Position numbers and translations under genes: made by a program. From Tubulanus polymorphus (Eukaryota; Nemertea; Palaeonemertea; Tubulaniformes; Tubulanidae), in NCBI RefSeq assembly GCF_964204645.1, contig NC_134027.1, positions 12,326,485 through 12,390,484 of the forward strand: 64,000 bases of DNA, given 5' to 3'. Position 1 is the stretch's first letter; every line of letters starts with the position of its first letter. Shown here piece after piece: positions 20,553-32,200 of the stretch. The notes under the pieces are model-generated. The model saw only the letters and a list, made by a program, of their open reading frames with translations. It was not told the DNA's origin and did not search any database.

Positions 20553-21734
20553 TTACGAATACAGTGAAAATGTACTGCGCCTCACTGCCGCTGATAAAAA
20601 CGGGTTCGGATCTGGTTCTTCCGTCATTATTTTCACTTTAACCCATTCTCCGCTGTGACTGGACTTGCGCACAGCATCAATGACCGTTTGAATGTACAAC
20701 GCGTCCTCGAACGTTGCCGCCTGACTGACGGGGGTTTTTGACCAGCCGTGTCGGTCGGCAACCGATTTGAACGCGTCCTTCACCGAATCGATCAACCGGA
20801 TCAAACCCTTCAGATACGGAATCGGAATATCGGCGCGGATGTTACCGGAGACGTTCGATTTTTGAACGTCGAGTAAATTAACCGGGTCGTGGTAGATGAG
20901 CTCCTCTTTGTGGGCTTCGCACTTCTGTCCGTATAAATCTGCTCCGCGCGCAATCAGCCGTCCTCTCGTACCGCAAGTCAGAACCTCATGAACGAATTGT
21001 CCCGGTACGTGATTATTCAACGTAACGATCGCGCAAGAACCGTTCTGCAACTCCATCTGAAAGCTGCAGAAATCGTCGCTGGTTATTTTTCGTATGCCGT
21101 TTATTTTGGTCGTTTGTTGCGTGAACGTTTTCAACAAGCCGTGAACTTTCGACGCTCGTTGATTCGTGACGAAGCTAATAATGTCTATAACGGCGCCACC
21201 TATTGTGTTCAGTATACCTCCGCCCATAAGTTCATCGCACATCCAATCGAAATCCTCTTTAAGCATGCTACCGCACTGAACGCGCACTTCGCATACGTTG
21301 AAATCGCCGATGTAACCGTCGTTGATTAATGTACGCATTTTAGTGAATGCCGGTAAGAAGCGCAGTCCGTAACACATCAAGGACATCAGTGACGGGTAAT
21401 ACCGCGCTCCGTTGACCATCTTGAACGCGTCAGTCTGGCCCGGTCCAGCAGGCGTGCCGCATATCACGTGTTTACCAATACCTAAAGCTTTCACAGCGAT
21501 TGGTGACTGAAGATGAGGCGGGCAACTAATGAACACCAGATCGACATCTTTACGCAGGAGAACGTCGTCTACTTTATTCGTGCAGAACGGAATGTTTAAA
21601 TCGCGGGCTGCGTCTTCGGCAAGGTCTTTCGTGCGACCCCAAATCGCCTGCACTTCGAAGCCGCAACTCTTCAATATCGGTACAAGACACCTCACAGCCG
21701 TTCCTGTACCGAACACTCCAATCCCCGGCTGCAT
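20553..21734 (-). CDS. GFOD1: glucose-fructose oxidoreductase domain-containing protein (GFOD1/2 type)
   Basis: The frame is 393 codons, a single exon ending in TAA, close to the roughly 390 aa of vertebrate GFOD proteins. The ATG at 21734 gives MQPGIGVFGTG, matching the family start; a GTG four codons upstream is less likely. An N-terminal Rossmann fold (GIGVFGTG at 4-11) is followed by DVDLVFISCPP and AVKALGIGKHVIC. The Gfo/Idh/MocA C-terminal domain contains KVHGLLKTF, ITSDDFCSFQM, DLYGQ, ATFEDALY and GEWVKVKIMTEEPDPNPFL. Such proteins are NAD(P)-binding, but the substrate of animal GFODs is unsettled. Whether this is GFOD1, GFOD2 or a pre-duplication ortholog cannot be told here. It stands head to head with GRIPAP1, 1.45 kb between start codons. 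Confidence 0.95.
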   Translation of the reverse strand: MQPGIGVFGTGTAVRCLVPILKSCGFEVQAIWGRTKDLAEDAARDLNIPFCTNKVDDVLLRKDVDLVFISCPPHLQSPIAVKALGIGKHVICGTPAGPGQTDAFKMVNGARYYPSLMSLMCYGLRFLPAFTKMRTLINDGYIGDFNVCEVRVQCGSMLKEDFDWMCDELMGGGILNTIGGAVIDIISFVTNQRASKVHGLLKTFTQQTTKINGIRKITSDDFCSFQMELQNGSCAIVTLNNHVPGQFVHEVLTCGTRGRLIARGADLYGQKCEAHKEELIYHDPVNLLDVQKSNVSGNIRADIPIPYLKGLIRLIDSVKDAFKSVADRHGWSKTPVSQAATFEDALYIQTVIDAVRKSSHSGEWVKVKIMTEEPDPNPFLSAAVRRSTFSLYS

Positions 21735-23183
21735 GGTTCGACACACGATGATGATGATCTGAATACAGCGGAAAAAGGATCATCAATTCCTAGACCTAGT
21801 TATGGCCCCCTACGTCCTCTCAATTCCTCAAGATTGAATTGTCAGTTGTAAAAGACAATTCCTAGAATCCTTTAAAGTTGACAGTTGACGTTGTCAATCA
21901 ATTTATTGTCAACTGATGATTGATTGATATCATTTTTAAATATTTATTGCCGGTTTAAGACAGTAACGTAAGTATTGTATTTTGACAGTTCATATTCCAC
22001 TCCCCTAACTTCTTGTCTATTGCACCGTTTTCCCTGTTGTGTACCTTATCAATGAAGAAAGTTTGTATGTTTCAACGCAGCAGTGAGATCATTTGATAGA
22101 ACTAGAACCGTTCTACTGAACTCAGCTAAGGGTAAGCCTGGAAAAAAACACTTCTTTCGATCGTCCGCCATGCACAGGGGTTTGGCGATGGGCTTGGATT
22201 TTATTTCCGGGTTGTTGATAATCTCGCGAGAATGGCGCTAAATATGAACTGCGAATAAATTCAAAATATCACGGAAATACCTTGTGTTTATATTGTTTAT
22301 TTATCCGCTATAAAGTTCTGATAAACAATTGGTCGTTAAGAATCATTATCAGACGGTCGTCATGCTTTACTATATAAAATCACAAGGGATGAAACGCCAG
22401 GCCTCCGCTGTACTTAAATTTTCAGCCAGAAAGTTGGGACAGTCACGTGACATTCTGATGACGTCATCGCATTTAAAACTTCAACACGAAAAGTTAACAT
22501 ATTCACAGACCGATATCAATTGTCAGATTATGATTCATATGAAATAGATAACTTATAAGGAATAAATTATGACGAAATATATAATTCATAGTAAAAAAAT
22601 GCATTTGAATGTAAGTTATTCTCAAATATTTTTCGTATCATAGTTTCCATCTTATATGCTTCAGGTTCGCGTTCAGTCAAATAAGAAGCGTTAAGTCACG
22701 TGACTGTCCCAACTTTCTGGCTGGCACAATTCTGAAGGCGTTTCATCCCTTGTTCTTTTATATAGTAGCGTGACGACCGTCTGATAATGATTCTTAACGA
22801 CCAATTGTTTATCGAAACTTTATAGCGGATAAATAAACAATATAAACACAAGGTATTTCCGTGATATTTTGAATTTATTCGCAATTATTCATATTTAGCG
22901 CCATTCTCGCGAGATTATCAACAACCCGGAAATAAAATCCAAGCCCATCGCCAAACCCCTGTGCCGCCATGTTGTTGAACCATTTCGAACTTCCCGACGA
23001 ACTGTCGAGGTATGGAAAAAAGATAACTACGATAACCCTAGTTTTCGCTATCGCTTTATTAGTATTTGTTATAATAGTAAAAGTGCATTCGTATTGAATC
23101 TTAGCTGCAAAGCCAACAGGTTACTATTTCAACATAGCTTCCATACAAACATTGTGTATTTGTATTTGGTTGTTGTAAACAAA
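21735..23183. promoter_or_regulatory. divergent intergenic region between GFOD and GRIPAP1
   Basis: Both genes start outward from this 1.45-kb interval, so their promoters must lie within or near it. More than half of it (22173-22963) is a hAT-like MITE. That leaves about 440 bp on the GFOD side and 220 bp on the GRIPAP1 side. No TATA box could be placed with confidence. Confidence 0.55.
22173..22963 (+). mobile_element. hAT-like MITE, copy B (complete, 791 bp)
   Basis: The element begins CACAGGGGTTTGGCGATGGG and ends in the inverse. It is flanked by a perfect 8-bp duplication CCGCCATG (22165-22172 and 22964-22971). The inverted arms reach roughly 270 bp (to about 22450 and from about 22697) apart from a short unpaired stretch. 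The middle is AT-rich and non-coding. The duplication length and the CA start fit the hAT superfamily. An inverted copy lies at 1-645. Confidence 0.85.
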
Positions 23184-23228
23184 ATGGCGTCCGGTGGTTT
23201 ATCCGACGACGAATTTCATCGGATGCAG
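23184..23228 (+). CDS. GRIPAP1: GRIPAP1 exon 1 (residues 1-15, start codon)
   Basis: The ATG has a good context (aacaaaATGG) and encodes MASGGLSDDEFHRMQ, the counterpart of the vertebrate start. The donor is CAG|gtaatt, phase 0. The 5' UTR starts somewhere between the MITE end (22971) and here, or upstream of the MITE. Confidence 0.88.
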
Positions 23229-26200
23229 GTAATTTTGGGACTGATAAAGTGTGAATGCAAGAGTCTAAGAAGCGAATCACGCGTTAGAAATTGCCAAAAA
23301 AATTATTTTTCCATTTGCACTAGTTGTTAACGTATCAATCAAACGAATCTACCAATTTTTCATAGAAATTGTCGATGATGATGGCAAAAAATAAGACAAA
23401 AAAAATAGGCTGCAACTCGTCACTGATTTTCCGTGAAAATTTCGTTGACTGGAAAGCAACGCTTTATTCGGTGCACTCTGTGGCTGCGGAACTGATTAGG
23501 TCGATCTCGGCCTGAGTATATCGGTTCCATTCGGAAAGAAAGAGTAACGGAATGCCTCTGTGTTGCCGTTGGCTCGTAGAGGCATTCCAAGTTATCATAT
23601 AGCCAGGCGGGTGATATTTTGCCAATGCAGCATTATTCCTGTTAACGCTATTTTGCCAATGGCATGTTCTGATTGGCAAATTGAGACCGCGCATGTGCAC
23701 TTAGGTGCGCGACTTAAAAAATTCATGGAAAGTGTGGAGAACAGAGTTAGAGAAAATAGCAGCATAGAGCGGGATTTGAGCCCGGACCAGCAGATTGCTA
23801 GCCTAATGTCTTTCCACTAGACCACCGAGCTCACTCAAAAAGACCTGTTAGTTTTCACTACATATAGCCTCATCTTGCCCTAACCCTATCCCTAGAAAAA
23901 ACAGACCCTAAACCCCACCCTAACCCTAACCCTCTGGACCTTCTAGACCCTAACCCTATTGAAACCCTAACCCTAAACCCAATATACTGATTTTGCATTG
24001 GCAAAACGTCCACTTCCTATAGCGCGTTTGATTTCCTGACTCACCTTTACTCGGGGATGCCCGGGTAACTAATCGAACGCGCCCGGGTTTCCCCGAGTTA
24101 CGGTGGATAAACAAACGACTTTGGGTCAAGTCAATCAATGTCAATTAAACTTTATTGATCCGTATGAATACAAACAAGGTATACAAAACTAATACACTAC
24201 ATGCAGCGATCATACAGAAAGCGAAAAAAATATTAAAAATACACAAAGCAGAATTATATGTTTATTTTGGTGATGCCACGGCTTATACGCGATATTACGC
24301 CTAACTTTCACGGTCCATCTGCTTCCAGATAGTTTAATGTTCGACAATCTGAATCTTAATACTCCATCTATCGGAACAGCTAATTAAATATTATACCATA
24401 GGAATAATTCTAAGTAAAGAAATACATTTTACAATATAGCAATATTCAATTTAGTTGCATTTTTTCTAATGCGATGCGGTAACATTCAGAGGCCAGATTT
24501 TTCATCGAGTTCGATTGAGATTGATTAAATTCTGGCAGTACATTGCAGGTTTCCATAAAATAAACTTCTGTGGTTGTGAGTAAGGGTGTAAATCGAATCG
24601 GATTGAATTTACTCGGGTATACCCGAGTAAGTGTCATGGCATCTTTTAGAAAGAAAAAAACTATTCTGGCGCTTGTGCTGTTTCTGAGACAGTATTCTCG
24701 TAGACCTTTCGGGCTTTTATCAAACAGTGATGCACTGTGGCAAAGGTGCCTCGAATAGAAAATTACGTTGAAGAAACCGTCCCATCCTACTCTTTCGACG
24801 ATTTCAAGTCACATTTTCGTTTAGAAAGAACGACGCTTGAGAATATATTACGACAGATTTCGGTATGCGACGAAATGCGAATGGCAGGTCAAGGACGTGA
24901 ACCTATACCACATGAAAAACAGCTTCTTCTGTTTCTATGGTACCTAGGTGGGTGTCTCTAGCCCATTCATTTACTGTTGTATAAATCTAATAATGTAATA
25001 AAAAAATTTGTTTTGTTCACCAGGCACTCCAGAGTCCTTCAGATCGTTGGCTGATCGATTCAACGTACCCAAATCCACTGCCCATGGTACTATCAAAAAG
25101 CTGATATCAGCCATGAAGAATAATTTGATGGATCTGTATATAAGGTGGCCTGATGAACGAAGAAAACGGGCGATATCGGCAGGTTTCGAAAATTCGTGCA
25201 GATTTCCCGGCGTAGTTGGTTGCGTTGATGGATGCCATATACCCATTAAAGCACCACGTAAGAATCCATCATCGTACGTCAACAGAAAGAAATTCCACTC
25301 GGTGGTTCTTCAAGGAATCTGCGACCACACCCTCAGGTTTACTCACGTCTATGCAGGGTGGCCCGGGTGTACACATGACGCGAGAGTACTACGCAATTCG
25401 ATGATCTACAGAAATTCAGACGAATTATTTGACGACGACTTTTTACTTGGAGACTCAGCATATCCTCTTGAATCATGGCTGATCACACCATTTAAGGATT
25501 ATGGGAACTTAACCAACAACCAAAAAGCATTCAATCGTCGACTCAGTTCAGCAAGAGTGGCTATAGAAAGAGCTTTTGGCCAGTTAAAGGGACGATTCCG
25601 AAGATTGAAAGATAACTTCGACGTTTCCGACTTCAAACTAATGATCGGCAGCATTTTGTGTGCGTGTATCCTACACAACATCTGTATTGAAATGAACGAC
25701 GAGAGCATTGATGTAGCTGAATTCGAAGATGTCAATTACAACCTAGAACGACCATATAACCATGGACAGGGTGGTGCAGAGCGACGACAACACATTATTG
25801 ATCTGTTACAGGCATAGATTCCGCTTGTCACTTCTTGACTTCAATAGAATAATTCGATATTACACTTTTTCAAATTATTTATAAGTTTATTATTAACTTC
25901 GACATGTAAAATATTTATTCTAAACTTCAACAAATAAATGCAAATGCATTGTGTATAAAATTAGACATTATTTCTAAAATAACAAACATTACTTTGAACT
26001 AAGTAAAACAAGGGTAACATAAAACCATATCAAGCCAACAAACTTTGAAAATTACAATTTTTCTGCAATTTTATTCATTACTGCGAGGGTTTCTTGATGC
26101 ATCCGTTCAAAGGTTTCATGGATAGATTTGTCTCTTATTTCCATGTATTCAAGGATTTGAGACACAGTAGGTTTCCCTTTCTTGCATGGCTTCTCCCCTG

Positions 26201-29200
26201 ATGTAGTAGGAGCTTTACGCTTTCTTGAGCCATCAGAATTTGAATCTCCATCATCATCGCTATCATTAACAAGATTATTATTTTCCTCCTCTGTACACGA
26301 AGATTTTTCGTGGCCCATTTCGGAATGAATCTGCTACATACTCAGGTACCACACTGGGGTCGTCCCCCATGATATCATGCATTTGATCGGCAAATACAAA
26401 TTTTGTCGGTTTTGACCCAGTTTTATTATTTAACTGTACATAATTCCTATACGCTTTCTTTAAATTTTTCCATTTATCAACACATTTTTCGGATGGAATA
26501 TTCATCTCCTCTGCAATTTTGCGCCACACCTTTGTTTTGTTGCGTGCAGCGTTGAGATCATCAAAATTGTCCTTTATCACTGCAAGAAGTTTTCTTGTTG
26601 ACACAACAGTCCAATCATATCTCACTGAAAAAAAATTTTTACAATCTAAAATACAACCTATTGTTTTAATCAAAACCACATGCGAATTACCATATTAAAT
26701 TAATGCTTACCATTATTTTCATTGAACACTGATGGTGATTTATCTTCCACTTCTGAAACTGCTGTCCGATTATTGCTGGGCGCATTCACTTAAGAGAAAT
26801 AAAAATAAAAAAAGAAATTGCAGGTATAAATTAACACTTTCATGCAGTACAGTTTAAAGAAAACAAACTGTTTCTTGCTATGATGTGTTGTCAAAGTTCA
26901 GATCATTTTTTTAAACTGAACCTTGACTATCTGTTACTTGAACTAGGGGTCCAGGAACACCATGCGGCCCACTTGGGAAATGGTTTCAAATGCTCAACAA
27001 AGTAACAATTTCAACATTAGCCCCAAAGGGGCTAAAAATGAAAGGCAAATCATTAAGTTTGAAAAATTTTTTAGAAGGAGGGAAATTGAGGCATAAAAAA
27101 ACTCACCAGTACTTGGCAAAATATCTCGGGGTACTTGAATAAATATGTGCTCATTTGTTGGTATATCATGGTATGTAGGGTAATCTGCTTTTATTTGTGC
27201 TGTAATCGTGGGAATGTCTGAAATGGCAAGCAATCAAGTTAAAATCCATGCATAATTTGTATTAGGTCTGGTATGTATTTCCTCTTAAAACATAAAATGA
27301 TGCAATATGAATAGCATTATAAAAAAAGTCTGATTCCAGTGGAATTAAGGTATCAGTTTATCAGGTATGATGATTTCGTTATACAATTATTTTCGGTCAC
27401 AAAGCAACAACCTACTTTCAAGAACTTTTTGCATGTTTATATTTATGATCGATAGATGGCCCTACTAGTAGCCTTCAGCAAATGCCAAGCAATAGAGAGA
27501 AGCTGACTTAGCATGTACAATCCGATTGTAATCCTTAAATCTCAAGACCAACACATTGCAATCGAAACTTCTAAAAGCAATATAAATATTAAAAGTTGAT
27601 TTATAAAACGTTGATCGGTGAAAAAAAATCGATGAAATTTAAATGTTCATTCATTTTCCTGATGTTAGAATATATCAAACGTAAAAAAATAATGGAATTA
27701 TGAAAACATCGGACCAAAACATCCTTGAAGACCTGGACACCGAGGCGCGTTGGTGATGGTAAACTGATACCTCAACCCCAGAGTCCTAAACAATTTAGTT
27801 CAATTCATATTTCAACAACTAAAAATGAATTTTCATTGAATTGAATTGCCCCGAGCAGTTGAAGACTTAACAAATCACCATTAAATTGGATATAATGTTT
27901 TGAAATTTATGTTTACATATAGGCCTAATACTTACTATATTTTATCCATAAATATGCATCATTCGACTCGCATATCGCATTTACTACTCCGAATCCCTTT
28001 ATATTCAAAGCAAATCGAATAACGTCCACCATCTTGCCCGCCATTTTTTGTCGAAGTAACCCACTCGGCGAGCAGGTTACTTCGGGCTCACTCGGGGAAG
28101 GCCGGAAGTACCACGTGACAGACAAAACGAACGCTACTCGGGCTTCCCTGAGTTAACTCCGGGCTACCCGAGTAGGATAATCGAACGCCCTACTAATAAG
28201 TAATAACTCTTTCTTTTTACGAAAACACCACGTTGTGATTTGATTGATGATTTGTTTTTCAAGCCCAATCTGAGATCAAGATGACGGCACCTTGCGCCGT
28301 GATGATACTGTGTTAAAAGTTCATGCGATTAACCAAAACCATCATCATTTTTTAGCCCACTTGGGACTTGAGTCCCAACGGGTTATTGCGTTCACTTTTC
28401 GTCCGTCCGTCCATCCTTAGACGGAATCCAGTTATTTTGGAAAGTTTTGAAGATGCTTCAATGCACCGCTTTATCTTTGGGTTACACGTGTATCTACCCT
28501 AGACACATCTTCAGCCCCAAAACTGGCCCTGTCAGAATCAAGATGGCCGACTGGCAGCCATTGTTGTTTGCCAAAATCAGCACTTTTTACACGTTTGTGA
28601 ACTTTTTGAGGGAAATTTTGAAGATGCTTATGATCAATAACCTTAATCTTTCGTATATATTTGAATCCTCCCAGGGCCCCTCAGCATAACAAAATTTTGG
28701 TCGATCGGACTCAAGATGGCCATCCTATGACCTCTTTAGTGCCCAAAAATGTCAATTTTGGTCAGAATTCTGAGTCCTGTAGCTTCCTACTGGTTTGCCA
28801 TTTCTCATTGCAATTTGTGATGGGTATTCTTTGGAAAGGGATGTTTTATACCTGAGACCGGTATTTTTCATCAGCCAATTATGACGCAATTGGCAGCCAT
28901 CTTGGTGTCATCAGTACTCATTCGTAGGTGGGAAAAAGTTTTTCGACATAAAAATTGATACCTAAGTATATTTTTTTCCACAATGAATTAGAAAGTTGTA
29001 GCTTAGAACGTGTTCTATGATTGTGAAGAGTTTCAAGGTCATTGGTTTTTGTATATGGCCACCAGGGGGCATTGAATAATACACTATCTTATTATTTCTA
29101 TATTATATTTGTACCAATGCATATTTTGTTACCACAATCAATTGCAAAGTTGTAGCCCATGACATCATCTGTGATAGTGGTGAGTTTTAAGGACATTAGT

Positions 29201-32200
29201 TATTCCATATGGTCACCAGGGCAGAGCTGCCAACCGTCCCGTTTTCATCGGGACTTGCCCTGACAGTATTAAATTGCCCGGGTTTTTAATATATTTAGAA
29301 AAATCCCGGAGATTTCTCAAATGTCCCGTCCGATATAATAATTGTCCCGTCTGACATTCCCAATGTGCCGCGCAATCAATAAATCACTGTTTTCCTGCTG
29401 CGTTTATCTTTGTACATAGTCCCGTTTAACTATTAGGCCTATGTATGTTTTCATCTACAAGCGAATGAGGTCACGCGTTGATGCCTGGTAGCCTTGGCAA
29501 CATTTCACTTTTGTTTTGTGATGATTCACAAGCTAGGCCTATGCTCGAGTAGTTATCAATCTAAATTTAGGCCAGCACACCCCGGTGAATCGGGGTCAGC
29601 TAAAACAAATTTTTATCAGCGGCATCCGACTCATTGTGCTGGGCATATAATGTACTCTACTATACACAGTGGATATTACGGAGATTAATAGATGGAAAAA
29701 ACCTTCCGGGTGGCCCCTGGCGGCCCGGGTCGAAGATACAAAAAATAATTTTCATACCCTGGGGTCCTATCGACCCCAGATTTTTAAAGAAACAACCAGA
29801 AACATTCCATTTTAGCCAATTCTTGTAATAATTTTCAATAAAAGTTGTGTTCAGAAGCTCAGAAATGCATTTGTTTGTCAAATTGTTTGTTGAGTCCCTG
29901 AGTCTCATCAAATTGTCCCTGATTTTTTTCTTCTGTAAAATTTTGTCCCAGTGCGAGTATATATGATAAGTCCCTGACACTAGCTCCCTGAGAAATGTGT
30001 CTGGTCCCTGAAAAAAATTTTTATGTCCCTGAAAGGATTTTTCAGGGTTGGCAGCTCTGCCAGGGGGGCGTTGAATAGTTGAATAACTTAGTATTCCCTG
30101 ATTATGTCCTAGGCATATTTTGTTACCATGATCAATTGCAAAGTTGTAGTTCATGAAATATTCTATGATTGTGGTGAGTTTCAAGGTCATTGGGTTTTGA
30201 ATATGGTCACCAGGGGGCGTTGAATAGTATTTCAATATTAAGTTGGTATCGAGCCATATTTTGTTATCACAATCAATTACAAAATCGTAGCTGCTGACAT
30301 TTTCTATGATAGTGGTGAGTTTCATGGTCAATGGTTTTTGTATATGGTCACCAGGGGGCGTTGAATATTGAAATTGTTAGATTGTTGAGCATTTGAAACC
30401 ACTTCCCAAGTGGGCATGGTATCCCTGGACCCCTAGTTATGAAAATTCGATTTGTTAGCAAAATTTATTCTAATCATTCATCCATGAAAGGAAGATGATC
30501 ATAGAAAGATCTGAACACACTGTAGGCCCATAACACTGACTTGAGACTTGTCATTTGATCAATGCTAATAATAAGGCTATTAGCATCAAAATCAAGTGAC
30601 AAACCCCTAAATCCAAATGTAAAAAAGCAGTTTTGAGGGTGAACAAGCAAACTACTTCGAAAATATATTGATACCTTGAAATATAGGCCTAATACATAAG
30701 TTGCTTTATATTGTGGACAATTAATAATATGATATGAATTAGGCCTATATCATACTAAGGATCTATAAAGTTATTTTGGATTTGAATATATCGCCAGTGA
30801 ATTGAATTGATTGGCAACCAGTCTAGCTCTGATATATTGATGATGTAGTGCACATCCTCTCCAAAATATTTATCAAAATCAATCAAATATAGAAATAAGA
30901 GATAGAAATATATCTAATCGAAAAATAAACGCCATAATTCACATTTGTGATTGTTAATTTTAAACGCCATTATCGATGACGCAGTGCACATCGACTCGCA
31001 CATAACCCCTCGAATAACGGATACTAGGTACCAATCTATACAAACATTATTGTAACAGTTTTTGTGGCGTAAAAGAAAATAAATCATGCTCTATAGAAAT
31101 GTATCCAATAAGTCTTAAAGTTCATTATGCTGAGCATGTTCTAAACACTGAGGTTTTTGACTGCTTATTTTGTAGCATTTGAATGAGAATGTTTAGTTAT
31201 GAACATAATCATTAAACAGATCCATTACTTATGATTTCTTTTTCTTACGTAGTTGCAGCTTCTTGAGCTGAGGACTCAGAACTATCAATTAGATGATACC
31301 TGTAAACGCCAAACCAGAGGTAAGTCCTCATTGCCTAAGGATGATATCAGGAACAAGCTATGACCTGTCACTGTATCAATTAATTGGACTGTTCTGCAGC
31401 CTCATTTACCATACTGGTAGTCCAAAAATGGTCTTAAGTCATTAACTCGGTTGTTCAGTCTACCCTCAATATCCGCCAGCATGGTGACAAGGCTAATGGG
31501 GGACAATTGAATTGGCGGATAATTGAACTGAATCCAGCCTGTACTGTATGAAAAGCATTTTCATTAACTGATTTTAACTGAGTTATCTTTAACTCACAAC
31601 TGTGGAACTAGACCTTGTGTTTTGCCCCTTTGTGGTAAAACTTGAATTTCAGCCATTTTCAACCATTGAATCAAAAAGAATGTCACTAGACATAAGTTAT
31701 GCTCTGATCATGTCATTGGAGAATGTCGTATATTGTGAGATTTTTTCATTCAGGGCTAAGATATAAACTATTAGAAAACTACTGCTCATGCCTAAGATTT
31801 CACATGGCAGATACTATGGTTTCTTAAGTATATTAACTGAAATTACTATGGTTTCTGAAATTTTGGACACAAAATGCGTTATCAAATTTTGGGGATGATC
31901 AGGGTGACCACTCATACGGAAATCAGGGAATATCAGGGAATTTGATTTTCACCTAAAAAGTCATGGAATAGTCAGAGAATCTTATGTAAAAGGTCAAAAT
32001 CATGGAAAAGTCAGGGGAAACTGTTTTTGTGCATGTCAAAAATGCATGCCTTTTTCATTGCTGTCTAAAAATTCGAAATGAAATATACCGTAGTTGAGAC
32101 AACTAAGGTCATGGAATTTTGGTAAATGTTCAGGGAAAAGTCATGAAAAAGTCAGCGTAATTGAGCACATTACGTTTAAGAAATCTGTACACATCAATTT

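Larger units (their letters stand above)
23608..24006. repeat. possible MITE with TTTTGCCAATGCA termini
   Basis: TTTTGCCAATGCA at about 23611 is inverted at about 23992-24004. The interval encloses a tRNA-like stretch and degenerate telomere-like repeats. The flanks show no clean duplication, so this may be coincidence. Confidence 0.35.
24020..28195. mobile_element. PIF/Harbinger transposon with transposase and MADF genes (both broken)
   Basis: Two convergent genes lie between related termini. The right end, reverse-complemented, starts GGGCGTTCGATTATCCTACT and continues CGGGTAGCC. The left end has GCGCGTTTGATTTCCTGACT and, inverted, GCGTTCGATTAGTTACCCGG. ACTCGGG-type motifs cluster near both ends. 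The exact boundaries and the 3-bp duplication are not certain. Gene content (DDE_Tnp_4 transposase plus MADF/Myb-like protein) defines the superfamily. Confidence 0.75.
23229..31252 (+). other. GRIPAP1 intron 1 (8.0 kb)
   Basis: It contains a tRNA-like fragment, telomere-like repeats, a PIF/Harbinger element and a pearl-like repeat with a nested MITE. Outside these no gene is seen: 23229-23600 and 30440-31250 are plain AT-rich intron sequence. Confidence 0.8.

Noticed and set aside
20988-21329. 113-codon plus-strand frame opposite GFOD, and the frames at 21529-21786
   Set aside because: They lie antisense or out of frame to a conserved gene and show no family resemblance.
21735-21746. GFOD start at a GTG four codons upstream (MCRT...)
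   Set aside because: The ATG at 21734 gives the family-typical MQPGIGVFG start, and GTG starts are rare in animals.
23765-23836. Functional tRNA gene on the minus strand
   Set aside because: The A and B boxes are present but the acceptor arm does not pair. More likely a SINE head.
24746-24760. A 13-nt intron (ag|gtgcct...gaatag) rescuing the Harbinger transposase frame
   Set aside because: Too short for any known animal intron. A single-base indel is simpler.
29660-30331. 223-codon minus-strand frame
   Set aside because: It reads through the ~155-bp cores of a pearl-like repeat and a nested MITE. Its internal repeats mirror the DNA repeats.
31253-31258. Exon 2 starting at the second acceptor (ttgcag|CTTCTT)
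   Set aside because: It keeps frame but removes two residues that have counterparts in the vertebrate RMQAQLLELR. The upstream acceptor is preferred, though both may be used.
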